DNA of 64,000 bases. It comes from Marinilabilia rubra (GTDB lineage: Bacteria > Bacteroidota > Bacteroidia > Bacteroidales > Marinilabiliaceae). The DNA lies in the NCBI RefSeq assembly GCF_003121985.1, contig NZ_QEWP01000001.1, positions 620,001 to 684,000 on the forward strand. Direction: 5' to 3'. Made by a program: the position numbers and the translations under genes. The notes under the pieces are model-generated. The model made no database searches. It was not told where the DNA came from and was given only the letters and a program-made list of their open reading frames with translations. Shown piece after piece: positions 44,484 through 52,908 of this stretch (positions are counted from its first letter, which is position 1; each line of letters begins with the position of its first letter).

Positions 44484-45764
44484 TTAATCGAACTTTCTCT
44501 TCATAAACCAAAACTCGTGGAAGGTGAAATTCACTGTTACTTTTCCATAACTTTCTGTCATTTGAAGGTCTCCTGATGGTTTTCTCTTTCCCAGTTCAAA
44601 TACCATGTTGACCGAAGTTTTACTTCTATTATGTGGTAAACCTATTCCAAAAGTTATGCCAAAGTCGTTGATCTCATTGTTGTCGATTTGAATGTACTCC
44701 TGACTGTACTTTATACCCGCACGGTAGCGCATGCGTGCCAAATAGTTTTGAGAACGCTGGTTGGGAAGGTATTGCGCACCCGCTGAAAATTGTGAACTGT
44801 TAACTGTGTTTGTATGTCCGTCAGGAAAGGTGACATCACCCCAATTGCTCAAAATATAGTCTGCGGCTAAGGTAAGTTTATCGTTGCTCGTATAAGAAAC
44901 ACCAAACCCTAAAGATTGGGCCATATCAAAACCTGAAATATTAGACGTGTCAGAGGCTTCGGGGATGACATAATTCCTGGTAAAGAGCTTTCCATCTTCT
45001 GAATACTGAGTTCCCTTTGCGACTGTTCTTTGAAAATCCCCGCTAACAGATGTTTTGGGACGGAATGTTACACCAACAGTCAGGTCTTCTTTTTCGGATA
45101 ATTTGTGGGTATACTGTGCACCAAAATCCAGAAAGAAGTCATTGGCGTGTAATTCGGATTGAACACCGTACTTATAAGCGGATTCGTCTCCCAAAAACTC
45201 AATAAAGGTGGTGTGTTGGATATTGCCAAAGAGATAAGTGGCATGCATACCCACTGATAAGGCAGGAATTGGGGTGAATGAAAGTCCGCCGTATGCAGAT
45301 GTCAGATTTCCGGTACCGATGGCCCGGTTTAGCGTTGTTTCATCAGAAAACTCAAACTTGTAACCTGAATTTGAAAAGGGACGTAAACCCCAGGACATGT
45401 GTAGCTTCCTGCTGATGGGAAAGCCCATTGCAAAATAGCTGAAATCGATGTTGTTGTATTCTTCCTGGCCGTTGTCCGATTCAAATTTTTGATTGTAACC
45501 TGTCACACCAGCTTCAAAAAAGAAGGACATGGTATCCATTGCAGAATAGGACGCAGGGTTTAATCGATTAAGATGAAAACTGTTGCGCATTGCGATGCCG
45601 GTATTTCCCATTGCGGCATTTTGCCCAAAGCCTGCAGTGTTCAACTCACCCAATCCATATCTGGAAAACGGGGAGTAGGTTCTTTTTTGTCCGAAAGCAG
45701 TTGACGTTATCAAAATGGTTAAAACCAGCAGATGATATCTAGTAAGTTTATGCATTGTATTCAA
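44484..45764 (-). CDS. Outer-membrane beta-barrel protein
   Basis: A 426-residue protein with a signal peptide (hydrophobic core about 12-22, ending TAFG-Q). The mature part begins YSPFSRYGLGEL and continues with many amphipathic strands (AMGFPISRKLHMSWGLRPFS, YLFGNIQHTTF, ADYILSNWGDVTF) and a C-terminus rich in aromatics (EFWFMKRKFD). It is probably a FadL-like or general barrel conserved beside coaX in Bacteroidota; cargo unknown. The start at 45764 overlaps the end of coaX by 17 nt; a second ATG at 45755 would overlap by 8. Confidence 0.75.
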   Translation of the reverse strand: MNTMHKLTRYHLLVLTILITSTAFGQKRTYSPFSRYGLGELNTAGFGQNAAMGNTGIAMRNSFHLNRLNPASYSAMDTMSFFFEAGVTGYNQKFESDNGQEEYNNIDFSYFAMGFPISRKLHMSWGLRPFSNSGYKFEFSDETTLNRAIGTGNLTSAYGGLSFTPIPALSVGMHATYLFGNIQHTTFIEFLGDESAYKYGVQSELHANDFFLDFGAQYTHKLSEKEDLTVGVTFRPKTSVSGDFQRTVAKGTQYSEDGKLFTRNYVIPEASDTSNISGFDMAQSLGFGVSYTSNDKLTLAADYILSNWGDVTFPDGHTNTVNSSQFSAGAQYLPNQRSQNYLARMRYRAGIKYSQEYIQIDNNEINDFGITFGIGLPHNRSKTSVNMVFELGKRKPSGDLQMTESYGKVTVNFTFHEFWFMKRKFD

Positions 45765-46464
45765 TTATTCGGTTTAGTCCGGATAGTACTAAATTTGGAT
45801 GTACAAAGATGATATTTTTTGTGTAGCTGACAAAAAAATCTGCATCACCTCCGGTTATGATTGTTTTTGCGTCAGGATATTCTTCTTTGACCTGGCTAAT
45901 GTAGCCTTCAATTTCCATTATCAAACTATTCTTTACACCTGCTCTTATGGCTTCTTCAGTCGTTCCTCCCCAAAATGGGCCATCCCCGGGGGTAACCATT
46001 GGTAATTTCTGTGTTTGTTGGTGCAAAGCTTTATAACGCATGCTGAGTCCGGGTGAAATATTTCCTCCGTGATAGATGTTATGAGAAACCAGATCGAAAG
46101 TTACTGCTGTGCCGGCATCAATTACAAGCAAAGGATACCCGGGATAAAGCGTGTTGGCTCCGATGACTGCAGCCAGCCTGTCTTTTCCAAGCGTTTCAGG
46201 TGTTTTGTAGTTGTTTTTTAATGGTATAGGAGTGGTGTGATCAAAGAATATTAATTGTCCGGGAAGGTTGGAAAAAAAGTTTTTAAAAAAGGATTTATCC
46301 CGGGTTACTGAGGATATGACAGCATTTGTGGGAGAATGCCTTTTTATAATAGGTCCCATATTTTTTTGGTCAAGGAAATCGAGCTTGTAAGTGGCAATTA
46401 CCTCTCCCTTGTCAAAAAATCCTAATTTTGTGCTACTGTTTCCCTGATCAATTGTTAAATTCAT
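45748..46464 (-). CDS. coaX: Type III pantothenate kinase
   Basis: A 238-residue ASKHA kinase. NLTIDQGNSSTKLGFF is the first phosphate loop, ETLGKDRLAAVIGANTLYPG carries the catalytic Asp region, and LLVIDAGTAVTFDLV is the second phosphate loop. GGNISPGLSMRYKALH and TKNIIFVHPNLVLSGLNRI are family blocks. It phosphorylates pantothenate, the first step to coenzyme A. It heads the minus-strand envelope run and is preceded by a clear -7 box at 46524. Confidence 0.94.
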   Translation of the reverse strand: MNLTIDQGNSSTKLGFFDKGEVIATYKLDFLDQKNMGPIIKRHSPTNAVISSVTRDKSFFKNFFSNLPGQLIFFDHTTPIPLKNNYKTPETLGKDRLAAVIGANTLYPGYPLLVIDAGTAVTFDLVSHNIYHGGNISPGLSMRYKALHQQTQKLPMVTPGDGPFWGGTTEEAIRAGVKNSLIMEIEGYISQVKEEYPDAKTIITGGDADFFVSYTKNIIFVHPNLVLSGLNRIIEYNA

Positions 46465-46523
46465 AGTTCCTAATTATTAAAGGGCTGCCTTTTTAAGGAA
46501 TTTTGTTTTGGCTTAAGGGCATG

Positions 46524-46531
46524 CAAATTTA
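46524..46531 (-). promoter_or_regulatory. Bacteroidota -7 element for coaX
   Basis: Minus-strand TAAATTTG is a full match to TAnnTTTG, 59 nt before the coaX ATG. No -33 match at 19-21 bp. Confidence 0.5.
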
Positions 46532-46580
46532 GTTTATCTTTTTGGGGTTCGGGATTATTACCCAAAAATTGTACCATATT

Positions 46581-47660
46581 ATGCGAAAAGTTTTGGTAGT
46601 TGAAGATGACCGGTTCATCTCTGCAATATTTACACTCTTCCTTAAGGATTTAGGGTTTGAAATTGTTGGAAGATGTAAGTCCGGAATTGATGCTTTGGAG
46701 GAATGCGATAAAAACAAACCCGACATTGTTCTGATGGATATTCATCTGGAGGGAGACGTGGATGGGATAGAAGTTGCTGAAACCATTCAGCGCGAATGTG
46801 AAGTGCCGGTGATCTTTATTTCAAGTGATACCAGCTCTGATGTGGTTGAACGGGCAGTTATCTCAAACTCCTATGGTTACCTCGTAAAGCCCATCACCAA
46901 AAAAGAGCTTGGAATTACCATGGAACTGGCCTACTACAAGCATAAAGCTGATCTTGATCAGCGAAGAAGAGAGCAAAGCTTCCGGAACTATATATCCAAC
47001 GCTCCCATTGCTATTACCATTGTCCAAAACGGAATTATTCGTTATCTGAATAATTTGGCGCTTGATCTGTATAAGACTCATTACATGGAGGATATCATTG
47101 GGTCTTCAATGGTGGATTTTGTTGACGATGAGTTTGTTGAAACTCTTGAGCAGGTTCTTTCAGATGATAAAAGTGAAAAGATAACCCCATTTCACCTTCA
47201 GATAAAAACTTTTCATCATAAACCGGTTAAAGTTGTGGTGCATGCCTCCCGGATTAACTTTAATGGATCTTCCGCTTTACAACTGGTCTTGGTAGAGGTT
47301 TCAGACTATCTGGCTCATCTTGATGAGCTTCAAAAATGGAAGGAAGCAGCACTTACCGGCATGGGCCCCATGTTGTTGATCAATAACCTTTTTGAAGTGG
47401 TGGACTACAATCCTGCTTTTCGGGAATTTGTTTGCCCTGCTTTTGATATGCGGGGGCACTCCGTATTTACCATGCGCCCCTGGATGAATATTGACCGTGG
47501 AGCTTTGGCCAATATTTTTAATCAGAAGAGTAAAAAACCGGTTGATATTTCCATCGAAACTACTTCGCATTTTTTGTTGTGTTCAGCCTACGTTCTAAAC
47601 AATGCCGAGGATGAACCGGAAAAGATACTTGTTGTTTTGAAGGAAGCCAGAGAAAAGTAG
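46581..47660 (+). CDS. Response regulator with two PAS-like domains
   Basis: About 359 residues. An N-terminal receiver domain (1-120) has acidic D9/D10, phosphoacceptor D53 (IVLMDIHLEG) and K103 (YLVKPITKKEL). A PAS domain covers about 125-240 (NAPIAITIVQNGIIRYLNN). A second PAS-like domain lies at about 250-350 (GPMLLINNLFEVVDYNPAF). There is no DNA-binding, kinase or cyclase domain, so it must pass its signal by protein contacts. The ATG at 46581 is used instead of a TTG at 46542 because MRKVLVVEDD is the normal start. It is divergent from coaX with no adjacent kinase. Confidence 0.85.
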   Translation: MRKVLVVEDDRFISAIFTLFLKDLGFEIVGRCKSGIDALEECDKNKPDIVLMDIHLEGDVDGIEVAETIQRECEVPVIFISSDTSSDVVERAVISNSYGYLVKPITKKELGITMELAYYKHKADLDQRRREQSFRNYISNAPIAITIVQNGIIRYLNNLALDLYKTHYMEDIIGSSMVDFVDDEFVETLEQVLSDDKSEKITPFHLQIKTFHHKPVKVVVHASRINFNGSSALQLVLVEVSDYLAHLDELQKWKEAALTGMGPMLLINNLFEVVDYNPAFREFVCPAFDMRGHSVFTMRPWMNIDRGALANIFNQKSKKPVDISIETTSHFLLCSAYVLNNAEDEPEKILVVLKEAREK

Positions 47661-47760
47661 ATGCTCTATAAATCAAATTTTTTTGGAATTGCACGCACAA
47701 TTGCTTTAAAACCCTGGTTATTAGCGCTACATGGTTCGACCTAAATCTTATATTTACAAA

Positions 47761-47775
47761 TCTAACGATCTATTG
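47761..47775 (+). repeat. 3' end motif of the dispersed repeat at the mfd stop
   Basis: TCTAACGATCTATTG matches the 3' end of copy 1 exactly and overlaps the mfd stop codon (47770-47772). Upstream 47697-47760 resembles the repeat only weakly (ACCTAAATCTTATATTTAC), so this may be a truncated or diverged copy. Confidence 0.5.
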
Positions 47776-50700
47776 TAATAAAGAACTGATTTCTTTGAGT
47801 TTATCTTTCAGCCTTTCAATGTTTTCCGCTTTTTTGATTATCAAAATCAGTTTCTCCCCTTTTTGCTGCATCTGGACTTCAGTAGGATGTTGCTGTACCC
47901 ATTGGAGAATGTTTCCAAAACAACCTGACTGGTAAAACCCTGATTGCGGGTTGTCAATGAAATGCAATCGTGCTTTATTGTTTTTAAGGAGAAGCCTGGT
48001 GATTCCCATCGCTTTTGCCTGCCTCCTTAAACGGACAATATTCAGAAGCGATAAGGTTGGTTCAGGAATTGGGCCAAAACGATCTTTCAGTTTATTGGCA
48101 AAGGCTTCAATGTCTTCTTCTTTCTCTATGTTATCCAGTTCCCTGTAAAGTTCCATCCGTTCAGCGGTATTGCTGATGTAGTCGACAGGGATTCTTACTT
48201 CCTGATCGGTTTCTATTTGACAGTCGCTGACAAAATTTTTGCTCTCTTCTCCGGGCTTTTCTTCATTCTTAAATAGCTCGGGGAATTCATCTTCACGCAA
48301 CTCGAGCATGGCTTCCTGCAAGATGCGCTGGTAGGTTTCGTAGCCAATGTCTGCAATGTATCCGCTTTGTTCAGCACCCAGCATATTTCCTGCACCTCTG
48401 ATGTCCAAATCCTGCATGGCAATGTTGAAGCCACTGCCCAATTCGGAGAATTCTTCGATTATTTTCAGGCGGCGTCGGGCATCCTGAGTGAGGGTCGTAA
48501 GTGGTGGGGCCAACAGATAGCAAAAAGCTTTTCTGTTGGAACGGCCAACACGGCCTCTCAACTGGTGTAGGTCACTTAACCCAAAGTGGTGGGCATTGTT
48601 TATTATAATGGTGTTGGCATTGGGGATGTCAAGTCCCGATTCGATAATGGTGGTGGCGATCAAAACATCGTATTCACCTTCAATGAAATCGAGCATGATT
48701 TGCTCCAGTTTGGGGCCTTCCATTTGTCCGTGTGCCACAACAGTCTTGACATCCGGTAACCACCGATTGATGGTCTTTTCGAGTTCGTCAATATTTTGGA
48801 CACGGTTATTTATAAAAAAAACCTGGCCGTTTCGCTCCAATTCGTAGCTAATGGCCTCGGTTATGATGGCTTCATTAAATACATGGAGTTCGGTAATTAT
48901 GGGGTGGCGGTTGGGCGGAGCTGTGTTAAGAATGGATAAATCTCTGGCCCCCATCAGTGAAAATTGCAGGGTGCGGGGAATAGGCGTCGCCGTAAGTGTC
49001 AATGTATCGACATTGATCTTTATGCGTTTGAGCTTTTCTTTGACCGAAACCCCAAACTTTTGTTCCTCATCAATGATCAGTAAACCAAGGTCTTTAAATT
49101 CCACATCCTTTCCCACCAGCCTGTGCGTCCCAATTACAATGTCTATTTTGCCTTCCTTAAGTTCTTTAAGCGCTTTTTTTGTGCTGGAGGTTTTCCTCAG
49201 GCGACTGACATATTCAATGTTACATGGAAAATCGCTGAGCCTCTCCTTGAAAGTATGGTAATGCTGCAATGCCAAAATGGTGGTAGGTACCAAAATGGCT
49301 ACCTGTTTGTTGTCGCTAACAGCCTTGAATGCAGCCCTTACTGCCAGTTCTGTTTTGCCAAATCCCACATCTCCGCAAACCAGACGATCCATAGGGGTGG
49401 TTTCTTCCATGTCGCTTTTTATGGCCTGGGTAGATTTAAATTGGTCAGGGGTATCTTCAAAGATAAATGAGGCTTCCAGCTCTTTTTGCATAAAAGAATC
49501 GGCCGAGAATGAAAAGCCGGGCTGTGATTTACGGGCTGCATAAAGGGCAATCAGCTCCCTGGCAATATCCTTGACTTTCTTTTTGGTTTTGTCTTTGACC
49601 CGTTGCCAGGCGCCTGTGCCCAGTTTGTTGACCTTGGGGGGTTCGCCATCTTTCCCCTTGAACTTACTGATGCGGTGAAGTGAATGAATATTGACCAGAA
49701 TGACATCATTGTCTCTGTAAATAAGTTTGATGGCTTCCTGCTTTTGACCATTGTCGTCTGAGGTAACCAGTCCCCCAAATTTTCCCACACCATGATCGAT
49801 ATGTACCACATAATCGCCCGGGTTGAGGCGGGTCAGTTCCTTGATGGTCAGTGATTGCCTGGCAGCTCTTGCCTTGTCTGTCCGTAAAGAGAATTTATGA
49901 TACCGATCAAAAATCTGATGGTCGGTGTAGATGCAGACTTTTAATTCATGATCCACAAATCCTTCGTGAAGTGCGTGCCCAATTTCGCCATAGTCCAGTT
50001 TCTTTCCCCGGTCTTCAAATATCTGACGAAGTCGTTCCAGCTGGCGAGGATTGTCGGAAAGCACAAAAACACGATATTCGTCACGTGTTTTTGTGTCAAT
50101 ATCCTTTTCAAGGAGATCAAAATTCTTTTTGAAAACGGGTTGGGGGGAGGTGTTAAATTCTATAGTCGAACCGGCGGTTTCGTTGCCTGATAGACTACCC
50201 CAGATTATTTTGGGGAACTTTTCAAATTGTGTGGTTAGTTCTTCGGGATCCAAAAGCTCTCCGGGAGTTGGAAGATCCTGGATTTTTTCAATTTTTTCGT
50301 CGCTTTGATTAGCTTTGATGACTTTCTGAAAAACATTGCGGACTTTTTCCAAAATCTGATGTGGCGACTCGGCCCATATCTTGGTTTGCTGATCATCCAG
50401 AAAAGCAGGCAGGGAGATGTGGTTGCCATGGGGGTGTTGTCCTGATGCCAGATCAGGGAGAATGGTAATGGAATTAAGGGGCTTTTTCGAAAGCTGATTC
50501 TCAATATCAAAGGTCCTGATGCTCTCTACTTCATCGCCAAAAAAGTCAATACGGATGGGATCTTCATTAGAATAGGAGTAGATGTCAATGATGGAACCTC
50601 TCAATGAATACTGTCCCGGTTCGTAGACAAAATCTGCTCTCTCAAAATCAATTTCCTGCAAAAATTCAGAAACAAAGGAAAGGTCCAGCTGATCTCCGGT

Positions 50701-51132
50701 ATTGATGGTCATGGACTGCCCCGTCATCTCCTGGCGAGAGGGTACTTTCTCGAGCAGGGCTTCTGCATGTGTCACTACCAGACAATGATTGTTCTCTTTT
50801 TGCAATTGTTCCAGAGCCTCGGTGCGTAGAATAACATTGTTGCTGTCGGCTTGTCCGAACTCCGGCGATCGTTTGTAAGTGGACGGAAGAAAAAATACCT
50901 GATCTTCGCCTAAAAGCTGGGCAAGATCATGGTAAAAGTAAGCCGCTTCTTCTTTGTCGTAAAGGACAAAGAGATGCTTGAATTCACTTTGGTCAGATGC
51001 TCCGGCAAGAGCTGCCGAGGACCCTGACAAACCTTTTAGCAGCAAAGTGCCGTTTGGGGTTTTCAGCCAGTCATGCAGTTGTCTCAGACCTTTGTGGTCT
51101 CTGAATATATTAAGTAATGTGCTTAGTTCCAC
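47770..51132 (-). CDS. mfd: Transcription-repair coupling factor Mfd
   Basis: About 1120 residues. The UvrB-like N-terminal module is followed by the RNA-polymerase-binding domain (LNPGDYVVHIDHGVGKFGGL). The translocase has Walker A GDVGFGKTE, DEEQKFGV, TATPIPRTLQ and QLRGRVGRSNRKAF, and the C-terminal TRCF domain ends the protein. It removes stalled polymerase and recruits UvrA. The GTG at 51132 (VELSTLLNIF) is preferred: the frame extends to an ATG at 51201, but those 23 residues are unlike the family and a -7 box TACTTTTG lies at 51150-51157 inside them. Confidence 0.95.
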   Translation of the reverse strand: MELSTLLNIFRDHKGLRQLHDWLKTPNGTLLLKGLSGSSAALAGASDQSEFKHLFVLYDKEEAAYFYHDLAQLLGEDQVFFLPSTYKRSPEFGQADSNNVILRTEALEQLQKENNHCLVVTHAEALLEKVPSRQEMTGQSMTINTGDQLDLSFVSEFLQEIDFERADFVYEPGQYSLRGSIIDIYSYSNEDPIRIDFFGDEVESIRTFDIENQLSKKPLNSITILPDLASGQHPHGNHISLPAFLDDQQTKIWAESPHQILEKVRNVFQKVIKANQSDEKIEKIQDLPTPGELLDPEELTTQFEKFPKIIWGSLSGNETAGSTIEFNTSPQPVFKKNFDLLEKDIDTKTRDEYRVFVLSDNPRQLERLRQIFEDRGKKLDYGEIGHALHEGFVDHELKVCIYTDHQIFDRYHKFSLRTDKARAARQSLTIKELTRLNPGDYVVHIDHGVGKFGGLVTSDDNGQKQEAIKLIYRDNDVILVNIHSLHRISKFKGKDGEPPKVNKLGTGAWQRVKDKTKKKVKDIARELIALYAARKSQPGFSFSADSFMQKELEASFIFEDTPDQFKSTQAIKSDMEETTPMDRLVCGDVGFGKTELAVRAAFKAVSDNKQVAILVPTTILALQHYHTFKERLSDFPCNIEYVSRLRKTSSTKKALKELKEGKIDIVIGTHRLVGKDVEFKDLGLLIIDEEQKFGVSVKEKLKRIKINVDTLTLTATPIPRTLQFSLMGARDLSILNTAPPNRHPIITELHVFNEAIITEAISYELERNGQVFFINNRVQNIDELEKTINRWLPDVKTVVAHGQMEGPKLEQIMLDFIEGEYDVLIATTIIESGLDIPNANTIIINNAHHFGLSDLHQLRGRVGRSNRKAFCYLLAPPLTTLTQDARRRLKIIEEFSELGSGFNIAMQDLDIRGAGNMLGAEQSGYIADIGYETYQRILQEAMLELREDEFPELFKNEEKPGEESKNFVSDCQIETDQEVRIPVDYISNTAERMELYRELDNIEKEEDIEAFANKLKDRFGPIPEPTLSLLNIVRLRRQAKAMGITRLLLKNNKARLHFIDNPQSGFYQSGCFGNILQWVQQHPTEVQMQQKGEKLILIIKKAENIERLKDKLKEISSLLQ

Positions 51133-51149
51133 AGGAAATAATTTTGAAA

Positions 51150-51157
51150 CAAAAGTA
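51150..51157 (-). promoter_or_regulatory. -7 element for mfd
   Basis: Minus-strand TACTTTTG fits TAnnTTTG and lies 17 nt before the GTG at 51132, giving a leader of about 10 nt. It supports the shorter mfd. Confidence 0.5.
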
Positions 51158-51211
51158 GTGGTTTTTGAGAAAATGGGGAGAGGAGGAGTATTTAAAACCA
51201 TGTTATTTATC

Positions 51212-51488
51212 CAATAGATCGTTAGATTTTTAGATTATACATAAAAGTAACCAACAGGCAGAAGAAAATGTATTGCCCCGAAAGGCCATCTTTGAGCATT
51301 CAAAAGAATGTTTCGCCTGATAAGAAAAGATCTAACTACATGCATTAAGGCTTCGACATAAAGCGTATTACAACTTGAGTTAGATGAAAGGAATTCGTAT
51401 CATGCTGAAATTCTGCACATTAATACAAGAGAGGGTGTTGTCTAATCAATTGATTACGAATCTATTGCATTGGTTTAACGGAGTACTG
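51212..51488 (-). repeat. Dispersed intergenic repeat, copy 4, inverted and longer
   Basis: On the minus strand it begins CAGTACTCCGTTAAACC, has TTAATGTGCAGAATTTCA and ATACGAATTCCTTTCATC in the middle, and ends TCTAAAAATCTAACGATC with TATTG. The extra length over the other copies (277 against about 147 bp) lies in its second half. It reads toward the mfd start and is head to head with the copy at 51493. Confidence 0.65.
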
Positions 51489-51517
51489 TTATCAATACTC
51501 CGTTAAACCAATGCAAT
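51464..51517. repeat. 22-bp perfect inverted repeat joining two repeat copies
   Basis: Bases 51464-51485 are the exact reverse complement of 51496-51517, with a 10-nt loop CTGTTATCAA. Each arm carries the first bases of one dispersed-repeat copy, so the palindrome is the junction of two divergent copies. Confidence 0.85.
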
Positions 51518-51643
51518 GCTCCGCAAATTAACTGTTTGCACTTAAATATGTTTGTTAAATGCAGGATGTAATTATTTTACGAATCATCTTGTACGCTTCC
51601 TGACTGCCGTTAGGCAGGTATCTAAAAATCTAACGATCAGTTG
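51493..51643 (+). repeat. Dispersed intergenic repeat, copy 3
   Basis: Begins CAATACTCCGTTAAACC, contains ACGAATCATCTTGTACG and the palindrome-like CTGCCGTTAGGCAG, and ends TCTAAAAATCTAACGATCAG. It ends 2 nt from the stop of the Fic remnant on the opposite strand. Confidence 0.7.
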
Positions 51644-51645
51644 AA

Positions 51646-52125
51646 TTAAAAGAGTATCCCGAAATAGTAATTGGACCTTAACGGCAAAGCGCTTTTATAT
51701 CCGTGGTATACCTCAACTCTTAACCATTTTACCAAGTGCCTCAATAGCTGTGGGTTTTCTCTTAAGGCAATTTTGGCAACCGCAAAAAACTCGCTCATCC
51801 ACTCATCCATTCGGGCAAACGCAGCATTTTTTATTTTTGTTGCATCCTTTGTTTCTGCTGATACGTTTGATTTGTTTACAGTTAAAGCTTTATACAGTTC
51901 ATCTTAGATTGTAATGATGTTTTCAATTTCCGAACTATCTTTAGCTGCTTGAAGTACGATTGCATTTATTAGCATTGCCTTATTGGGTATTGTCTTTGCA
52001 ATCCCTTTTAATTCAGCCAATGCCGCAGTTGATTTGTTGGTTTGTCTTAAAATCTCAGTTGTTTCTACTTTTTCTCTGTGGGGAGGGAGTAATTCAATTT
52101 TGAAATGTGGTGCATTTTGTCCCAT
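51646..52125 (-). pseudogene. Fic family protein remnant
   Basis: The first 73 residues (52125-51904) match the Fic N-terminal helical region: FKIELLPPHREKVETTEILR, AALAELKGIAKTIPN, KDSSEIENIITI. A TAA then interrupts the frame, and the same frame continues DELYKALTVNKSNVSAETKD, as in Fic proteins. After that it reads into MDEWMSEFFAVAKIALRENP, which I do not recognise as Fic, ending at 51646. The Fic core with HPFxxGNGR is missing, so it cannot AMPylate. Confidence 0.7.
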
Positions 52126-52312
52126 GTTTTATTTTTTTGTACCAAAAAAACAAAAGAACAGTACGTGTTGCAATGGTGGTGTTGGTTTTTTGCATGAAGC
52201 CACCACCATTAAAAAAGCTCGTCTAATAAAACGAGGTTATATCTCTATGGCTACAATTTTTAAAACGATTTCCAGGAATAAGGAAATGAATCGACTGTTT
52301 CCCATGGTTTAA

Positions 52313-52406
52313 AGAACCGCCGTATACGAGACCCGTATCCCGAAACTTCGGGAGTGGTGTGAGAGGCTCTCCGCCAGGCTAATTGCCTGGCGGCAGTCTG
52401 CTCGAT
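52313..52406 (+). other. Possible 3' end of a group II intron (domains V-VI), remnant
   Basis: GAACCGCCGTATACGAGACC, a small CCCGAAACTTCGGG hairpin, then GTGGTGTGAGAGG resembles the domain V region after group II intron reverse transcriptases. It is followed by a perfect 9-bp stem CCGCCAGGC/GCCTGGCGG (52371-52393) and CTGCTCGATT, like domain VI and a 3' splice end. No intact reverse transcriptase precedes it; 52130-52312 holds only a hairpin (AATGGTGGTG/CACCACCATT, 52172-52210). It could instead be an unrelated palindromic repeat. Confidence 0.4.
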
Positions 52407-52422
52407 TGTAGTGCGTTTTATA

Positions 52423-52908
52423 TCAGGTCATTAAGTCTTTTAATGAATAATTGTTAAATCTTCTCGTTTTGGTTTTTCTGATTTTTTTTAGTTCGTTTTT
52501 CGCCTGAATTTCAATCCAAAGCATTGGGTCATTATTAAAAAGTTTTCCTAAGATGATTGCTAATTCATAATTTATCGGTCTCTCTCCGTTAATTAATTTG
52601 CTCAAATTAGAAGGATTTATTTCAATGTAATGAGCAAATTTCTTTTGAGGTATTCCCAGTGTTTTCAAGTATTCTTTTAAAAATTCTCCCGGCAGTTTGA
52701 GCTCAGTTTCTTCAGATTCGAGATAATCTTGCATTTGAAATTTGATGGAGAGCAACTCAATTTCTCTTTTTTGTGCTTCTGACCGATTTTTTGCCTTATT
52801 CAACATTATGGCCTGGAAATCTTTAAATTCATCTGTTCCAGTATCCATTTGATTTGTCAACATTCCGTTATTTGGCTCTGCGTTATTATTTCGTTTCATA
52901 GCGTTCAT
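52423..52908 (-). CDS. XRE-family antitoxin-like regulator
   Basis: A 161-residue protein with a helix-turn-helix at about 85-140: LGIPQKKFAHYIEINPSNLS then KLINGERPINYELAIILGKL, the HigA-type pattern. The N-terminal 60 residues are polar and probably flexible, followed by a helical region. It overlaps the upstream gene by 4 nt (ATGA) and is the second gene of a pair, as in toxin-first modules, so it probably neutralises the partner and represses their promoter. Confidence 0.7.
   Translation of the reverse strand: MNAMKRNNNAEPNNGMLTNQMDTGTDEFKDFQAIMLNKAKNRSEAQKREIELLSIKFQMQDYLESEETELKLPGEFLKEYLKTLGIPQKKFAHYIEINPSNLSKLINGERPINYELAIILGKLFNNDPMLWIEIQAKNELKKIRKTKTRRFNNYSLKDLMT

Noticed and set aside
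51671-51907. 78-codon plus-strand frame
   Set aside because: It is antisense to the Fic remnant, whose minus-strand frame has clear family similarity.
52172-52210. AATGGTGGTG/CACCACCATT hairpin as a terminator for the toxin-antitoxin genes
   Set aside because: It lies more than 200 nt past the antitoxin stop, has a 19-nt loop, and may belong to the intron or repeat remnant instead.
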